Below are positions 57,258 through 64,000 of a DNA stretch of 64,000 bases, one piece after another; position 1 is the first letter of the stretch, and every line of letters starts with the position of its first letter. The position numbers and the translations under genes were made by a program. The notes below the pieces were generated by a model. That model saw nothing but the letters and a program-made list of their open reading frames with translations. It had not been told where the DNA came from and searched no databases. Source of the stretch: Stigmatella erecta (GTDB lineage: Bacteria > Myxococcota > Myxococcia > Myxococcales > Myxococcaceae); NCBI RefSeq assembly GCF_900111745.1, contig NZ_FOIJ01000001.1:1116001-1180000 (forward strand), given 5' to 3'.

Positions 57258-57695
57258 TCAGTGCAGATTCGGGTTGTGCTTCAGACGGCTGATCCGGGCA
57301 TGCGTATGCTTCTGGGCCGGCAACAGCTGTTGGCGTGCGAAGGTGCGCGCGGCGCCGTGGAGCTTGTCCATATCGCGGTTGTAATCCGCCAAGCCGTGGT
57401 CCTCGCCCTGCTCCAGCGCATCGATGGCTGCCTTCTCGCCCAGCAAGTCCGCGCCGCCTTGGACAACCTTGGCAAAGGTGCCCCACAGCCCGGAACTGTC
57501 GGCGGGTTGGCCCCCCAGACTCTGGATGCGCTCCTTGATGGCGGCCACACGGGCCTCGTGGTCTTGCCTGCACGCGTCCAGTTCCGTACGAGCGAGGTCG
57601 CTCTTGATGTGCTTGCTTGCCTGCCGGTAGGTCTCCACGGCGGACAACTCACCCCGCAGAAAGGAGTTGAGCGCATCGATGTCGGTATTGGCCAT
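57258..57695 (-). CDS. PA2169-like four-helix-bundle protein (DUF2383)
   Basis: A 145-residue cytoplasmic protein of the ferritin-like DUF2383 / PA2169 family. The start MANTDIDALNSFLRG is at 57695, with AAGGAA upstream. Four helices are evident (DALNSFLRGELSAVETYRQA, ELDACRQDHEARVAAIKERI, WGTFAKVVQGGADLLGEKA, HGLADYNRDMDKL). Several Glu residues are spaced as in ferritin-like bundles (GELSAVETY, QDHEARV, LEQGEDHGL), so a di-metal site is possible. Such proteins are often induced under stress or in biofilms; a DoxX gene lies just upstream on the same strand. Confidence 0.82.
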   Translation of the reverse strand: MANTDIDALNSFLRGELSAVETYRQASKHIKSDLARTELDACRQDHEARVAAIKERIQSLGGQPADSSGLWGTFAKVVQGGADLLGEKAAIDALEQGEDHGLADYNRDMDKLHGAARTFARQQLLPAQKHTHARISRLKHNPNLH

Positions 57696-57825
57696 GACAT
57701 GGTTCCTTGAAGTCCGTGATGTGAAGCCACTGGGCACAAAGGTGAGGCGCGCCCTCGATTCAGCAACGAGGACTTGTTTCCTCGCATCCCCAGCAGACGA
57801 GCGGGTGTCCCAGGGCTCCCCCCCT

Positions 57826-58251
57826 TTAACTGACGCTCTTCCGCCGCAACGCTTTCCAAGCTCCGGTGGACCACACCGCCCACCCCATCAGCACAGGTTG
57901 GAAGAAGAGCCGCGCGAACCGCTTGGTATCGGTATCGAGACCGAACGCGGAAATGCGCTGGGCGTACTGGTGCAGGTTGCCGGGAAAAACCAGGGCGAAG
58001 AACGCGGCCAGTCCAAGTCCCATGAGCACCTTGTGCCGCGTATTGAAGATCAAGGACAGCCCGAGCCCTATCTCGACCACCCCCGACAGCAGCACCACCG
58101 TGTCCTTGTCCATCGGCACCCAATCGGGCACTTGCGCCTGAAAAGCTGCCCGCGCGAAGGTGAGGTGGCCCGTGCCGGCCGTTGCCATGAACGTGCCCAG
58201 CAGCCCACGGGCCGCATTCTGCGCAGGGGTGGTGCGGGTGTCGTGCAGCAT
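57826..58251 (-). CDS. DoxX-family membrane protein
   Basis: A 141-residue protein. The start MLHDTRTTPAQ at 58251 follows GGAGGG. Four transmembrane helices are predicted (LLGTFMATAGTGHLTF, VVLLSGVVEIGLGLSLIF, VLMGLGLAAFFALVFPGN, FFQPVLMGWAVWST), matching the DoxX/DoxD fold. The GTGHLTF and EIGLGL segments are family-typical. DoxX proteins occur with thiosulfate-oxidising enzymes, oxidoreductases or stress genes; here it precedes the DUF2383 gene by 131 bases on the same strand, so a stress-related unit is plausible. Confidence 0.85.
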   Translation of the reverse strand: MLHDTRTTPAQNAARGLLGTFMATAGTGHLTFARAAFQAQVPDWVPMDKDTVVLLSGVVEIGLGLSLIFNTRHKVLMGLGLAAFFALVFPGNLHQYAQRISAFGLDTDTKRFARLFFQPVLMGWAVWSTGAWKALRRKSVS

Positions 58252-58374
58252 TCGAACCCTCCGGTCTCTTCCCAATTTCATTCTCCCCACGGGCCCGCGC
58301 CACACGAGGGCCTCCCACGACCATCCCATGCCGGGCATCGACGCCTTGCTCACCTGGCAAGGCAGGGGGCCGCC

Positions 58375-58854
58375 TCACCCCTCCATGGGGCGGCAGACAA
58401 TTTTCTCATGCCATCCCCGCAAGACCACGACAGCGTAGGGCCAGACCGGGGTGGCCGATGGAGGGCTGGCCGTCTTCCTCACAGACCGATAGAGGACTTC
58501 GACGGTGGCAGGGCGCTTCTCTCCGGGAAGTCCCCGGATGGAGTCCACGATGAGCACGTTGCCGCCCGCCTCGCTCTGGGGCGAGACACACAGCGCCCAG
58601 GTGACCAGCTTGAAGGCATTCCTCATCCGGATCGAATCCGAGAGAAAGGTGAGGTATTCGCTCTCCAGCAGGCCGCTGCGGGGAAGCTGATCGAGCCTGG
58701 ACACGCTGGAGGCGATCACCTGCTCGAAGCCCTGCGCATGGATGGTGTTCCGGAGGATGTGCTCCTCGATGAGCTCGCGCACAGGCCTGTCTTCGGCGGA
58801 CGCCACGCCTGTGAACACCACGCACGCGACCGTTAGCCACCTCGCTGCTTGCAT
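58375..58854 (-). CDS. Secreted protein of unknown function
   Basis: A 159-residue exported protein starting at 58854 with GGAGG upstream. The signal peptide (MQAARWLTVACVVFTGVASA) is cleaved before EDRPVREL. The mature domain begins with a helix (RELIEEHILRNTIHAQGFEQ), then alternates helix and strand (NVLIVDSIRGLPGEKRPATV, VWPYAVVVLRGWHEKIVC). Two cysteines (ALCVSPQSE and KIVCRPMEG) could form a disulfide. No family recognised. It is the only gene between the DoxX and RCC1-lipoprotein genes. Confidence 0.68.
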   Translation of the reverse strand: MQAARWLTVACVVFTGVASAEDRPVRELIEEHILRNTIHAQGFEQVIASSVSRLDQLPRSGLLESEYLTFLSDSIRMRNAFKLVTWALCVSPQSEAGGNVLIVDSIRGLPGEKRPATVEVLYRSVRKTASPPSATPVWPYAVVVLRGWHEKIVCRPMEG

Positions 58855-59127
58855 CGCTTCCTCCCCAGGAGGAAGACGGTCGATTCAAAGGGCGTGCCGC
58901 CGGGCGCTCTTGAACTGCATGGGGTGAACGGTCCGGGTTCCGGCGAAATGACCCAGGTTCAGGGCCTGCCCGTGACGACATGTCACAAGGGTGCCCCTCC
59001 AGCCCAGGCGGTTCCAGCATTCTCAGGGTGGGCGGGGAAGATCACGGCTCCGTCGCGTTGGAGGAGTGCGTGGTCCGGCTGGAGCCGGGGTGCGGCCCGT
59101 TCAGGGCGACACGAATTCTGGAGCCGG

Positions 59128-59694
59128 ATGATGAGCCGAATCTTGGGAGTGTGCCTGAGTGTGTGGCTGGTGGTGGGCTGTGGGCAACCGGATGGAACGC
59201 CCCCAGCGTCCCCTCCTCCCGGGCCGGGAGCGAAGCCACCGGCCAAGACGCTGAGCGTGGCGGCGGGTACCGGGCACTCCCTGGCCCTCCGCGATGACGG
59301 CACGGTCTGGGCCTAGGGCCTCAACAACTATGGTCAGCTCGGGGATGCAACGAGGCAATCGAGGCGCACCTGGGCGCAGGTGCCAGGGTTGACGGAGGTG
59401 ACCGCTGTGGCTGCGGGGGGCGACTCCTCACTGGCGCTGCGCGCCGATGGCACCGTCTGGACCTGGGGCACCAACGGCCTCTCCCAGCTGGGAGATGGGA
59501 GCCAGGAGGCGCGGCCCACGCCACGGCAGGTGCCGGGCGTGAAGAACGCCACCGCCTTGGCCGCAGGCTGGAATCACGTCCTGGTGCAACTCCAGGATGG
59601 GACCCTCTGGGGCTGGGGAAACAACGCGGATGGCCAGGTGGGCGATGGGTCCGCGCCCATCCATCCATCGCCCTTCGTGGTCCCCCTGCCCTGA
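59128..59694 (+). pseudogene. RCC1-repeat lipoprotein gene interrupted by one amber codon
   Basis: The frame starts at ATG 59128 (second ATG at 59131) after TGGAG and encodes a lipoprotein signal with lipobox LVVGC, then a Pro-rich linker and RCC1 repeats. At 59314 the Trp expected in GTVWAWGLNNYGQLG is TAG, but the frame remains open beyond it with further good repeats (DGTVWTWGTNGLSQLG, DGTLWGWGNNADGQVG) until TGA at 59694. The single change TGG to TAG looks like a point mutation, a sequencing error or a suppressed stop. The full protein would have only about three repeats, too few for a closed seven-blade propeller unless it multimerises. Confidence 0.8.
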
Positions 59695-59790
59695 ACCCGG
59701 GAAGCGTCCGGCGTCCTTACACCGACGAGGTGTATTTTCGATCGGTGGCGGAGACCGCTTCAGGGGAGTCCTCGGTTGCGCCCCTGCTGC

Positions 59791-60840
59791 TCACAGAACC
59801 TCGGTCTTCAGGTCCGGGAAGACCTTGCCCACCTTGCCGAGGAGGTAGTCCCCATAGGTGCCCTGGAAGGCATGAACGCTCTGCCGGTCCCAGCGCTCGG
59901 AGGCGTCATCCGCCGCCGCACCCGCGAGGGCCGGGGAGTCGATGGGCCGGACCGCCGCCGTCCATCCCGGGTCGAAGAAGAACGGCCAGGACAGGCGGTC
60001 ACGGCCCGCGCGGTTCTGCACCCGGTGCGGGGTCGAGCGGTAGATGCCCCGGGTCATGCGATCGAGCATGTCCCCGATGTTGCACACGAACGAGCCGGGC
60101 ACGGGCGGCGCTTCCACCCAGCGCACCTGGCCGCCCTGGCGCGACTTGACCTGAAGCCCTCCCGCATCGTCCTGCTTGAGGAGGGTCAGCATGCCGTAGT
60201 CCGTATGCTCGCCCACCCCCCAGATGGGGTGACCGTCCTCGGCCGTGCTGTCCCCAGGCGGGTAATTGAAGATGCGGAAGAGAACGAGCGGGTCGGAGGT
60301 GTAGCGCGCGATGAAGTAGTCCTCTGCCAGCTCCAGGCTGAGCGCGATGCCCGACATGATGGCGTGGCTGAGGCGGGTCAGCGCGGCCATGTACTCCAGG
60401 ACGGCGCCGCGCAGGCCAACGGGCTCACGGGGAAACAGGTTGGCGCCGTGAAGGGGCGTTCCGGCCCGGACGAGCGGGTGCTCGGGCCCGAGCTCGGCGC
60501 CCAAATAGAGGCCTTCCTTACGGTCCGGACGGCCGGATGTCAGCTCGCCCCCAACGGGGAAGTATCCACGCCAAGCACGGCCACCGAGCGCCATGCGGAT
60601 GGCCAGCTTCTCCTCCAGCGGGAGCGCGAAGAAGCGGCGGCTCAAGTCCTCCAGCCGAGCCTGAAGCCCCGCGTCGACGCCATGGCCCACGGCATAGAAG
60701 AAACCGCTCTCCCGGCAGGCCGCGCCAATCTGGGTGGCGACCGCCTTCCGGGCCGCGGCACTCGAAGCAGCATCGGTGAGCGCGCGGACATCGATCACGG
60801 GAAGACGGTCGAAGCCATCGGCTGCGGAGGCGGTGTTCAT
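59791..60840 (-). CDS. 2-oxoglutarate/Fe(II)-dependent oxygenase, isopenicillin-N-synthase-like
   Basis: A 349-residue non-heme iron oxygenase. The start MNTASAADG at 60840 follows GAGGAG. The N-terminal DIOX_N segment ([18 protein letters not shown]) precedes the jelly-roll core. The iron triad is visible: HTD in [14 protein letters not shown] and His in [10 protein letters not shown]. The 2OG-binding R-x-S is in [15 protein letters not shown] is another family mark. Such enzymes hydroxylate, desaturate or cyclise small molecules, including in secondary metabolism and ethylene-like pathways; the substrate is unknown. It is divergently arranged from the sterol-oxidase-like operon at 61031, so a joint role is possible. 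Confidence 0.9.
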   Translation of the reverse strand: MNTASAADGFDRLPVIDVRALTDAASSAAARKAVATQIGAACRESGFFYAVGHGVDAGLQARLEDLSRRFFALPLEEKLAIRMALGGRAWRGYFPVGGELTSGRPDRKEGLYLGAELGPEHPLVRAGTPLHGANLFPREPVGLRGAVLEYMAALTRLSHAIMSGIALSLELAEDYFIARYTSDPLVLFRIFNYPPGDSTAEDGHPIWGVGEHTDYGMLTLLKQDDAGGLQVKSRQGGQVRWVEAPPVPGSFVCNIGDMLDRMTRGIYRSTPHRVQNRAGRDRLSWPFFFDPGWTAAVRPIDSPALAGAAADDASERWDRQSVHAFQGTYGDYLLGKVGKVFPDLKTEVL

Positions 60841-61030
60841 GGAGAGGACTCCTCGCGGGACGGCCGCAAAACGCGGGCACACCCTAGCACGATATGAGCG
60901 GATGGCTGCTCGCCTGACTCCGCAGGAAACAACTGCGCCATCACATTGAGTGTGAGGGCGCTCCATCCCCGTGAGACGGGTGCGGCAGAGCAAGAGCGCC
61001 GTGTGCCTTCAGCCAGGAACGTGAGCCTCC

Positions 61031-62083
61031 ATGCGAACCGACTCCACTTCTCCTTCGCGCCACGCGGAGCAAGTCGTGCCATTCGTGGCCGGAGATGGCC
61101 GGCCGCTGAACCTCGTTCACATCCTCGGGGAGCGAGCGCCGGACAAGGGGCCCGTGGTCCTTGTCCATGGGGCGGGGGTGCGCGCCAACATCTTCCGCGC
61201 GCCCGTCGAGCAGACCCTCGTGGATACCCTCGTGACGGCTGGCTACGACGTGTGGCTGGAGAACTGGCGTGCGAGCATCGACCTCGAACCCAACGCGTGG
61301 ACGCTCGACCAAGCCGCTGTTCACGATCACCCCAAGGCCATCCAGACGATCGTCCGGGAGACCGGCCGGGATGAGGTGAAGGCCATCATCCACTGCCAGG
61401 GCTCGACGAGCTTCATGCTGTCGGCGGTGGCGGGGCTCGTCCCGCAGGTGAAGGTCATCATCAGCAACGCCGTCTCCCTGCATCCCCGGGTTCCGCGCTC
61501 GGCTGGCTGGAAGGCCCGCTACGCCGTCCCCGTGATGGCACGGCTGACGGACTACCTGGACCCTCAATGGGGCCTGGAGGCGAAGGGCGCCGTCGCCCGG
61601 GCCATCACCCTGCTGGTGAAGGCCACCCATCGAGAGTGTGACAACACCGTGTGCAGGCTGGCGAGCTTCACGTACGGCACGGGGTTCCCCACGCTCTGGC
61701 GCCACGAGAACCTCAACCCCCAGACGCACGAGTGGCTGAAGCACGAGTTCGCCCAGGTACCGCTCACCTTCTTCCAGCAGATGGCCCAGTGCCTGCGCGC
61801 GGGACGGCTGGTGCCGGTGGAGGGCTACCGGGAACTCCCCGAGGACGTGGCCGAGCGCCCGCCCGAGACGGACGCCCGCTTCGTCTTGATCACCGGAGCC
61901 CTGAACCGGTGCTTCTTGCCCGAGAGCCAGCGGCGCACCTACGAGCAGCTCTCGCGGCACCGGCCCGGCCACCACGCGCTGCACGTGATTCCCGGGTACG
62001 GGCACCTGGACATCTTCATGGGCCAGAACGCAGCCCGGGACGTCTTTCCTCTCATCCAGGCCGAGCTGGACAGGCCGGTGTAA
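61031..62083 (+). CDS. Alpha/beta hydrolase with Cys nucleophile, part of cholesterol-oxidase-like operon
   Basis: A 350-residue alpha/beta-fold protein without signal peptide. The oxyanion segment VLVHGAGVRANIF and the elbow IIHCQGSTSFM are clear, but the elbow has Cys where lipases have Ser, as in PHA synthases and dienelactone hydrolases. The acid is probably Asp or Asn in LITGALNRCF (degenerate), and the His is in PGYGHLDIFMG. Similar domains are fused to or encoded beside GMC-type cholesterol oxidases in actinobacteria. It is 12 bases before the next gene in the same operon. Confidence 0.85.
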   Translation: MRTDSTSPSRHAEQVVPFVAGDGRPLNLVHILGERAPDKGPVVLVHGAGVRANIFRAPVEQTLVDTLVTAGYDVWLENWRASIDLEPNAWTLDQAAVHDHPKAIQTIVRETGRDEVKAIIHCQGSTSFMLSAVAGLVPQVKVIISNAVSLHPRVPRSAGWKARYAVPVMARLTDYLDPQWGLEAKGAVARAITLLVKATHRECDNTVCRLASFTYGTGFPTLWRHENLNPQTHEWLKHEFAQVPLTFFQQMAQCLRAGRLVPVEGYRELPEDVAERPPETDARFVLITGALNRCFLPESQRRTYEQLSRHRPGHHALHVIPGYGHLDIFMGQNAARDVFPLIQAELDRPV

Positions 62084-62095
62084 CGGAGTACCGCG

Positions 62096-63670
62096 ATGTG
62101 GACCCGAACCAAACGGCTGAAGCAACAGACGGGACGCTACTCGAGGGTGGATGGCATCCCCTACGCGCTGCCCATCAACTCCCGGGCATCCCCCGCGCTG
62201 ATGGCGGCATTCACGATCGACGCGAGCAAGGCCGCCGCGCTGATGCCTGGCCATGAGGTGCACCCGCTGCGCCTGTGGGGAAACAAGGGCGTCCTGCTCG
62301 TCACGGTCATCGACTACCGGGACACGGACATCGGGCCCTACATCGAGTTCAGCGTCGCCATCGCCTGCACCCACGGCCCGAAGCCTGCCCTCCCCCTGTG
62401 GCCCCTGCTCTTCCAGAAGAACCATGGGCTGGGCCAATACGTGGTGGACCTGCCGGTGAGCACGGAGATCTCCGTGAAGGGCGGCAAGGGCATCTGGGGC
62501 ATGCCCAAGCACCAGGCGAACCTGGACTTCCGCATCAGCGGCCAGACCCTCAGCAGCCAGTACGACAAAGACGGGAAGCTGGCGCTGCGCATCGAGATTG
62601 ACCGGCCCGGCAAGGCCTGGCTTCCCCTGCGCGCCCGCGGTGCCAACTACTGCCAGTTCCGCGGGATGCTGATGAAGTCCCTCATCTCCTTCAGGGGAAA
62701 ATTCGCCTTCCGGCTGGGAAGGAAGGCCTCGGCCCAGCTCACCCTCGGAGACCATCCGCGCGTGCAGCCGCTCAAGACGCTCGGGATTGCCTCCCGGCCG
62801 TTCTTCACCGGTTTCCTCCCCTCCGCGAGCGGCGAGCTGGATGACCATTTCGAGTGCTGGTTTCTCAGCTACCCCGCGCTTCCTGCCGGACCCCAGGAAG
62901 GGCTGGAGAGCGTGACTGGTCTCGGCCTGAGCCAGCAGTGGCTGACGCCGCCCAGCGCCGGCGGCAGGCAGCAGCCCCCCCTCCTTCCCCTCACACCGGA
63001 GATTCCCCAAATGACCACCTCCTCCTCCGGCCTGGCCTTTCGCGAGACCATGTCCGGTCCACTGGCACTCCACGAGACCGATCCCCTCGCGGGGGCGATC
63101 AAGGGCCGCCACACCCCCTTCACCTTCCACGCCACCATCCGCATCGACGACATGGAGGCGTTCCTCCGGGACCCTCTGCATGAGGCCCACCTCGCCGCCC
63201 ACGTCTCCTACCCGCCCTTCGGGGACAACCTCCCGGTGAAGCGGGGGAGCTTCAACCTCTTCAAGTCCGGCGACAACCCGGGCACCCGGCTGATGACCTA
63301 TGGCATGGCCTTCGAGCACCAAGGCCGCGAGTACTACCTGGCGGGCACGAAGACGATCCACGACGATCCAGGCTCGGATCTGTGGCACGACACCACCCGG
63401 CTCTACTGCCGGCTCCATGAAGGCCCGGACGAGCGCGGCCCCACGGTGGGCGCGGGCGTTCTCAAGCTGGGCCTGGGAGAGCTGCTCAAGCTCGTCTCCA
63501 GCATGCGCTCGTCCCGCGAGGGGGCCGCTGGCATCCAGGCCGTGATGCACTTCGGCCGGTTCTTCCTCGGAGCCCTCTGGGAAATCTATCTCCCCCTCGC
63601 CCGCGGGCCCGGCGCGGCGGCGCACGAGCCGCTGTCGCCTCCCGTGAATGAACCTGGAGCCCCCCGATGA
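62096..63670 (+). CDS. Acetoacetate-decarboxylase-like domain fused to a cholesterol-oxidase-associated domain
   Basis: A 524-residue cytoplasmic fusion. The N-terminal half (about 15-280) resembles acetoacetate decarboxylase: GIPYALPINSRASPALMAAF, GKGIWGMPKHQANLDF and IGPYIEFSVAIAC; a candidate Schiff-base Lys is the one in GMPKHQAN. From about residue 305 (SGLAFRETMSGPLALHE) a second domain matches the region attached to GMC sterol oxidases in actinobacteria: FHATIRIDDMEAFLRDPLHE, GSFNLFKSGDNPG, DDPGSDLWHDTTRLY and GRFFLGALWEIYLP. The stop overlaps the GMC gene ATG (ATGA). Function in steroid or fatty substrate turnover is inferred. Confidence 0.82.
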   Translation: MWTRTKRLKQQTGRYSRVDGIPYALPINSRASPALMAAFTIDASKAAALMPGHEVHPLRLWGNKGVLLVTVIDYRDTDIGPYIEFSVAIACTHGPKPALPLWPLLFQKNHGLGQYVVDLPVSTEISVKGGKGIWGMPKHQANLDFRISGQTLSSQYDKDGKLALRIEIDRPGKAWLPLRARGANYCQFRGMLMKSLISFRGKFAFRLGRKASAQLTLGDHPRVQPLKTLGIASRPFFTGFLPSASGELDDHFECWFLSYPALPAGPQEGLESVTGLGLSQQWLTPPSAGGRQQPPLLPLTPEIPQMTTSSSGLAFRETMSGPLALHETDPLAGAIKGRHTPFTFHATIRIDDMEAFLRDPLHEAHLAAHVSYPPFGDNLPVKRGSFNLFKSGDNPGTRLMTYGMAFEHQGREYYLAGTKTIHDDPGSDLWHDTTRLYCRLHEGPDERGPTVGAGVLKLGLGELLKLVSSMRSSREGAAGIQAVMHFGRFFLGALWEIYLPLARGPGAAAHEPLSPPVNEPGAPR

Positions 63671-64000
63671 CCCCCCGGCGGGAACACTTCGACGCCATCA
63701 TCGTCGGCTCGGGCTTTGGCGGCTCGGTGATGGCCTGGCGGTTGGCGGAGGCAGGCCTGCGCGTCTGCCTCCTGGAGCGCGGCAAGGCCTATCCGCCCGG
63801 CTCCTTCCCCCGCAGCCCCTATGCCATGCGCAGCAACTTCTGGGACCCGAGCATGGGACTGCACGGGCTCTTCAACCTGTGGTCCTTCAAGCGGCTGGGC
63901 GGCGTGGTGGCCAGTGGGCTCGGGGGGGGCTCGCTCATCTATGCCAACGTGCTGCTGCGCAAGGACGAGCGGACCTTCGTCCACGAGAACCTGCAGGACG
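63667..64000 (+). CDS. GMC-family oxidoreductase (cholesterol-oxidase-like), 3' truncated by the window
   Basis: The first 111 codons of an FAD-dependent oxidase or dehydrogenase. The N-terminal dinucleotide-binding motif is IIVGSGFGGSVMAWRLAEAG, followed by VCLLERGKAYPPG, SFPRSPYAM and the GMC substrate-channel segment VVASGLGGGSLIYANV. The ERGKxYPPG and GLGGGSLIYANVLL patterns are characteristic of the cholesterol oxidase group rather than glucose-methanol-choline dehydrogenases in general. The start overlaps the previous stop (ATGA). The remainder lies outside the window. Confidence 0.9.
   Translation, partial: MTPRREHFDAIIVGSGFGGSVMAWRLAEAGLRVCLLERGKAYPPGSFPRSPYAMRSNFWDPSMGLHGLFNLWSFKRLGGVVASGLGGGSLIYANVLLRKDERTFVHENLQD

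Noticed and set aside
58242-58265. T-loop-like GGTTCGAAT on the minus strand suggesting a tRNA
   Set aside because: It is the Shine-Dalgarno and start region of the DoxX gene; no acceptor or anticodon stems pair around it.
59128-59316. A complete short lipoprotein of 62 residues ending at the amber codon
   Set aside because: The downstream frame keeps RCC1 motifs in register, so the stop interrupts a longer gene rather than ending a real short one.

Overview
The window is GC-rich DNA with long coding runs, weak strand bias and frequent ATGA, GTGA or TGATG overlaps between neighbouring genes. It looks like a chromosomal segment of a fruiting myxobacterium, most likely suborder Cystobacterineae. 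The main evidence is a block of gliding-motility genes (gltA to gltG, with a gltH candidate), together with a PAS-rich kinase, sigma-54 regulation, RCC1 and ricin-lectin secreted proteins, and genus-typical hypothetical proteins. No tRNA, rRNA or CRISPR array was seen. Assignments come from reading the translations; no database search was possible.

Layout. 1-9.0 kb: the 3' part of a GH30 glycosidase, amt, carB, a secreted Pro/Ala-rich protein, and an operon (TIM-barrel-like protein, rsmD, coaD). 9.1-15.3 kb: CDF zinc exporter, divergent PocR-type sigma-54 activator with an alpha/beta hydrolase, typA with a good promoter and terminator, and an ArsC/LMW-phosphatase protein. 15.3-20 kb: a multi-PAS histidine kinase converging on a glutamine synthetase. 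20-33 kb: the gliding-motility block on the minus strand, in two apparent transcription units (gltABC, then gltDEFG), followed by an inserted pseudo-receiver gene and a gltH-like barrel gene. 33-38.7 kb: a solitary rplC, helical hypothetical proteins, a HupE/UreJ-type membrane protein, a 52-residue membrane protein overlapping a zinc-ribbon gene, a lytic transglycosylase and a STAS protein. 38.7-42.7 kb: a MoxR / DUF58 / transglutaminase operon. 42.9-49.8 kb: an RpoH-like sigma factor behind a near-consensus sigma-54 promoter, an OPT transporter, and a pair of HEAT-repeat and HD-domain proteins.

49.8-53.8 kb is compositionally different (AT-richer). It carries a possible transposase relic, an orphan protein with a pyroglutamyl-peptidase-like domain whose catalytic Cys is Ser, and a secreted seven-blade RCC1 propeller overlapped by a small secreted ORF. 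53.8-60.8 kb holds a large ricin-lectin lipoprotein, small stress-type helical proteins, DoxX, an RCC1 lipoprotein gene broken by one amber codon, and a 2OG-Fe(II) oxygenase. 61.0-64.0 kb is a tight operon related to cholesterol-oxidase systems: a Cys-nucleophile hydrolase, an acetoacetate-decarboxylase fusion, and a GMC oxidoreductase cut off by the window end.

The most notable items are the joined glt locus with its internal transcription signals, the Cys-to-Ser Pcp-like orphan, the sigma-54 promoter driving a sigma-32-like gene, the pseudo-receiver beside glt, and the sterol-oxidase-like operon.
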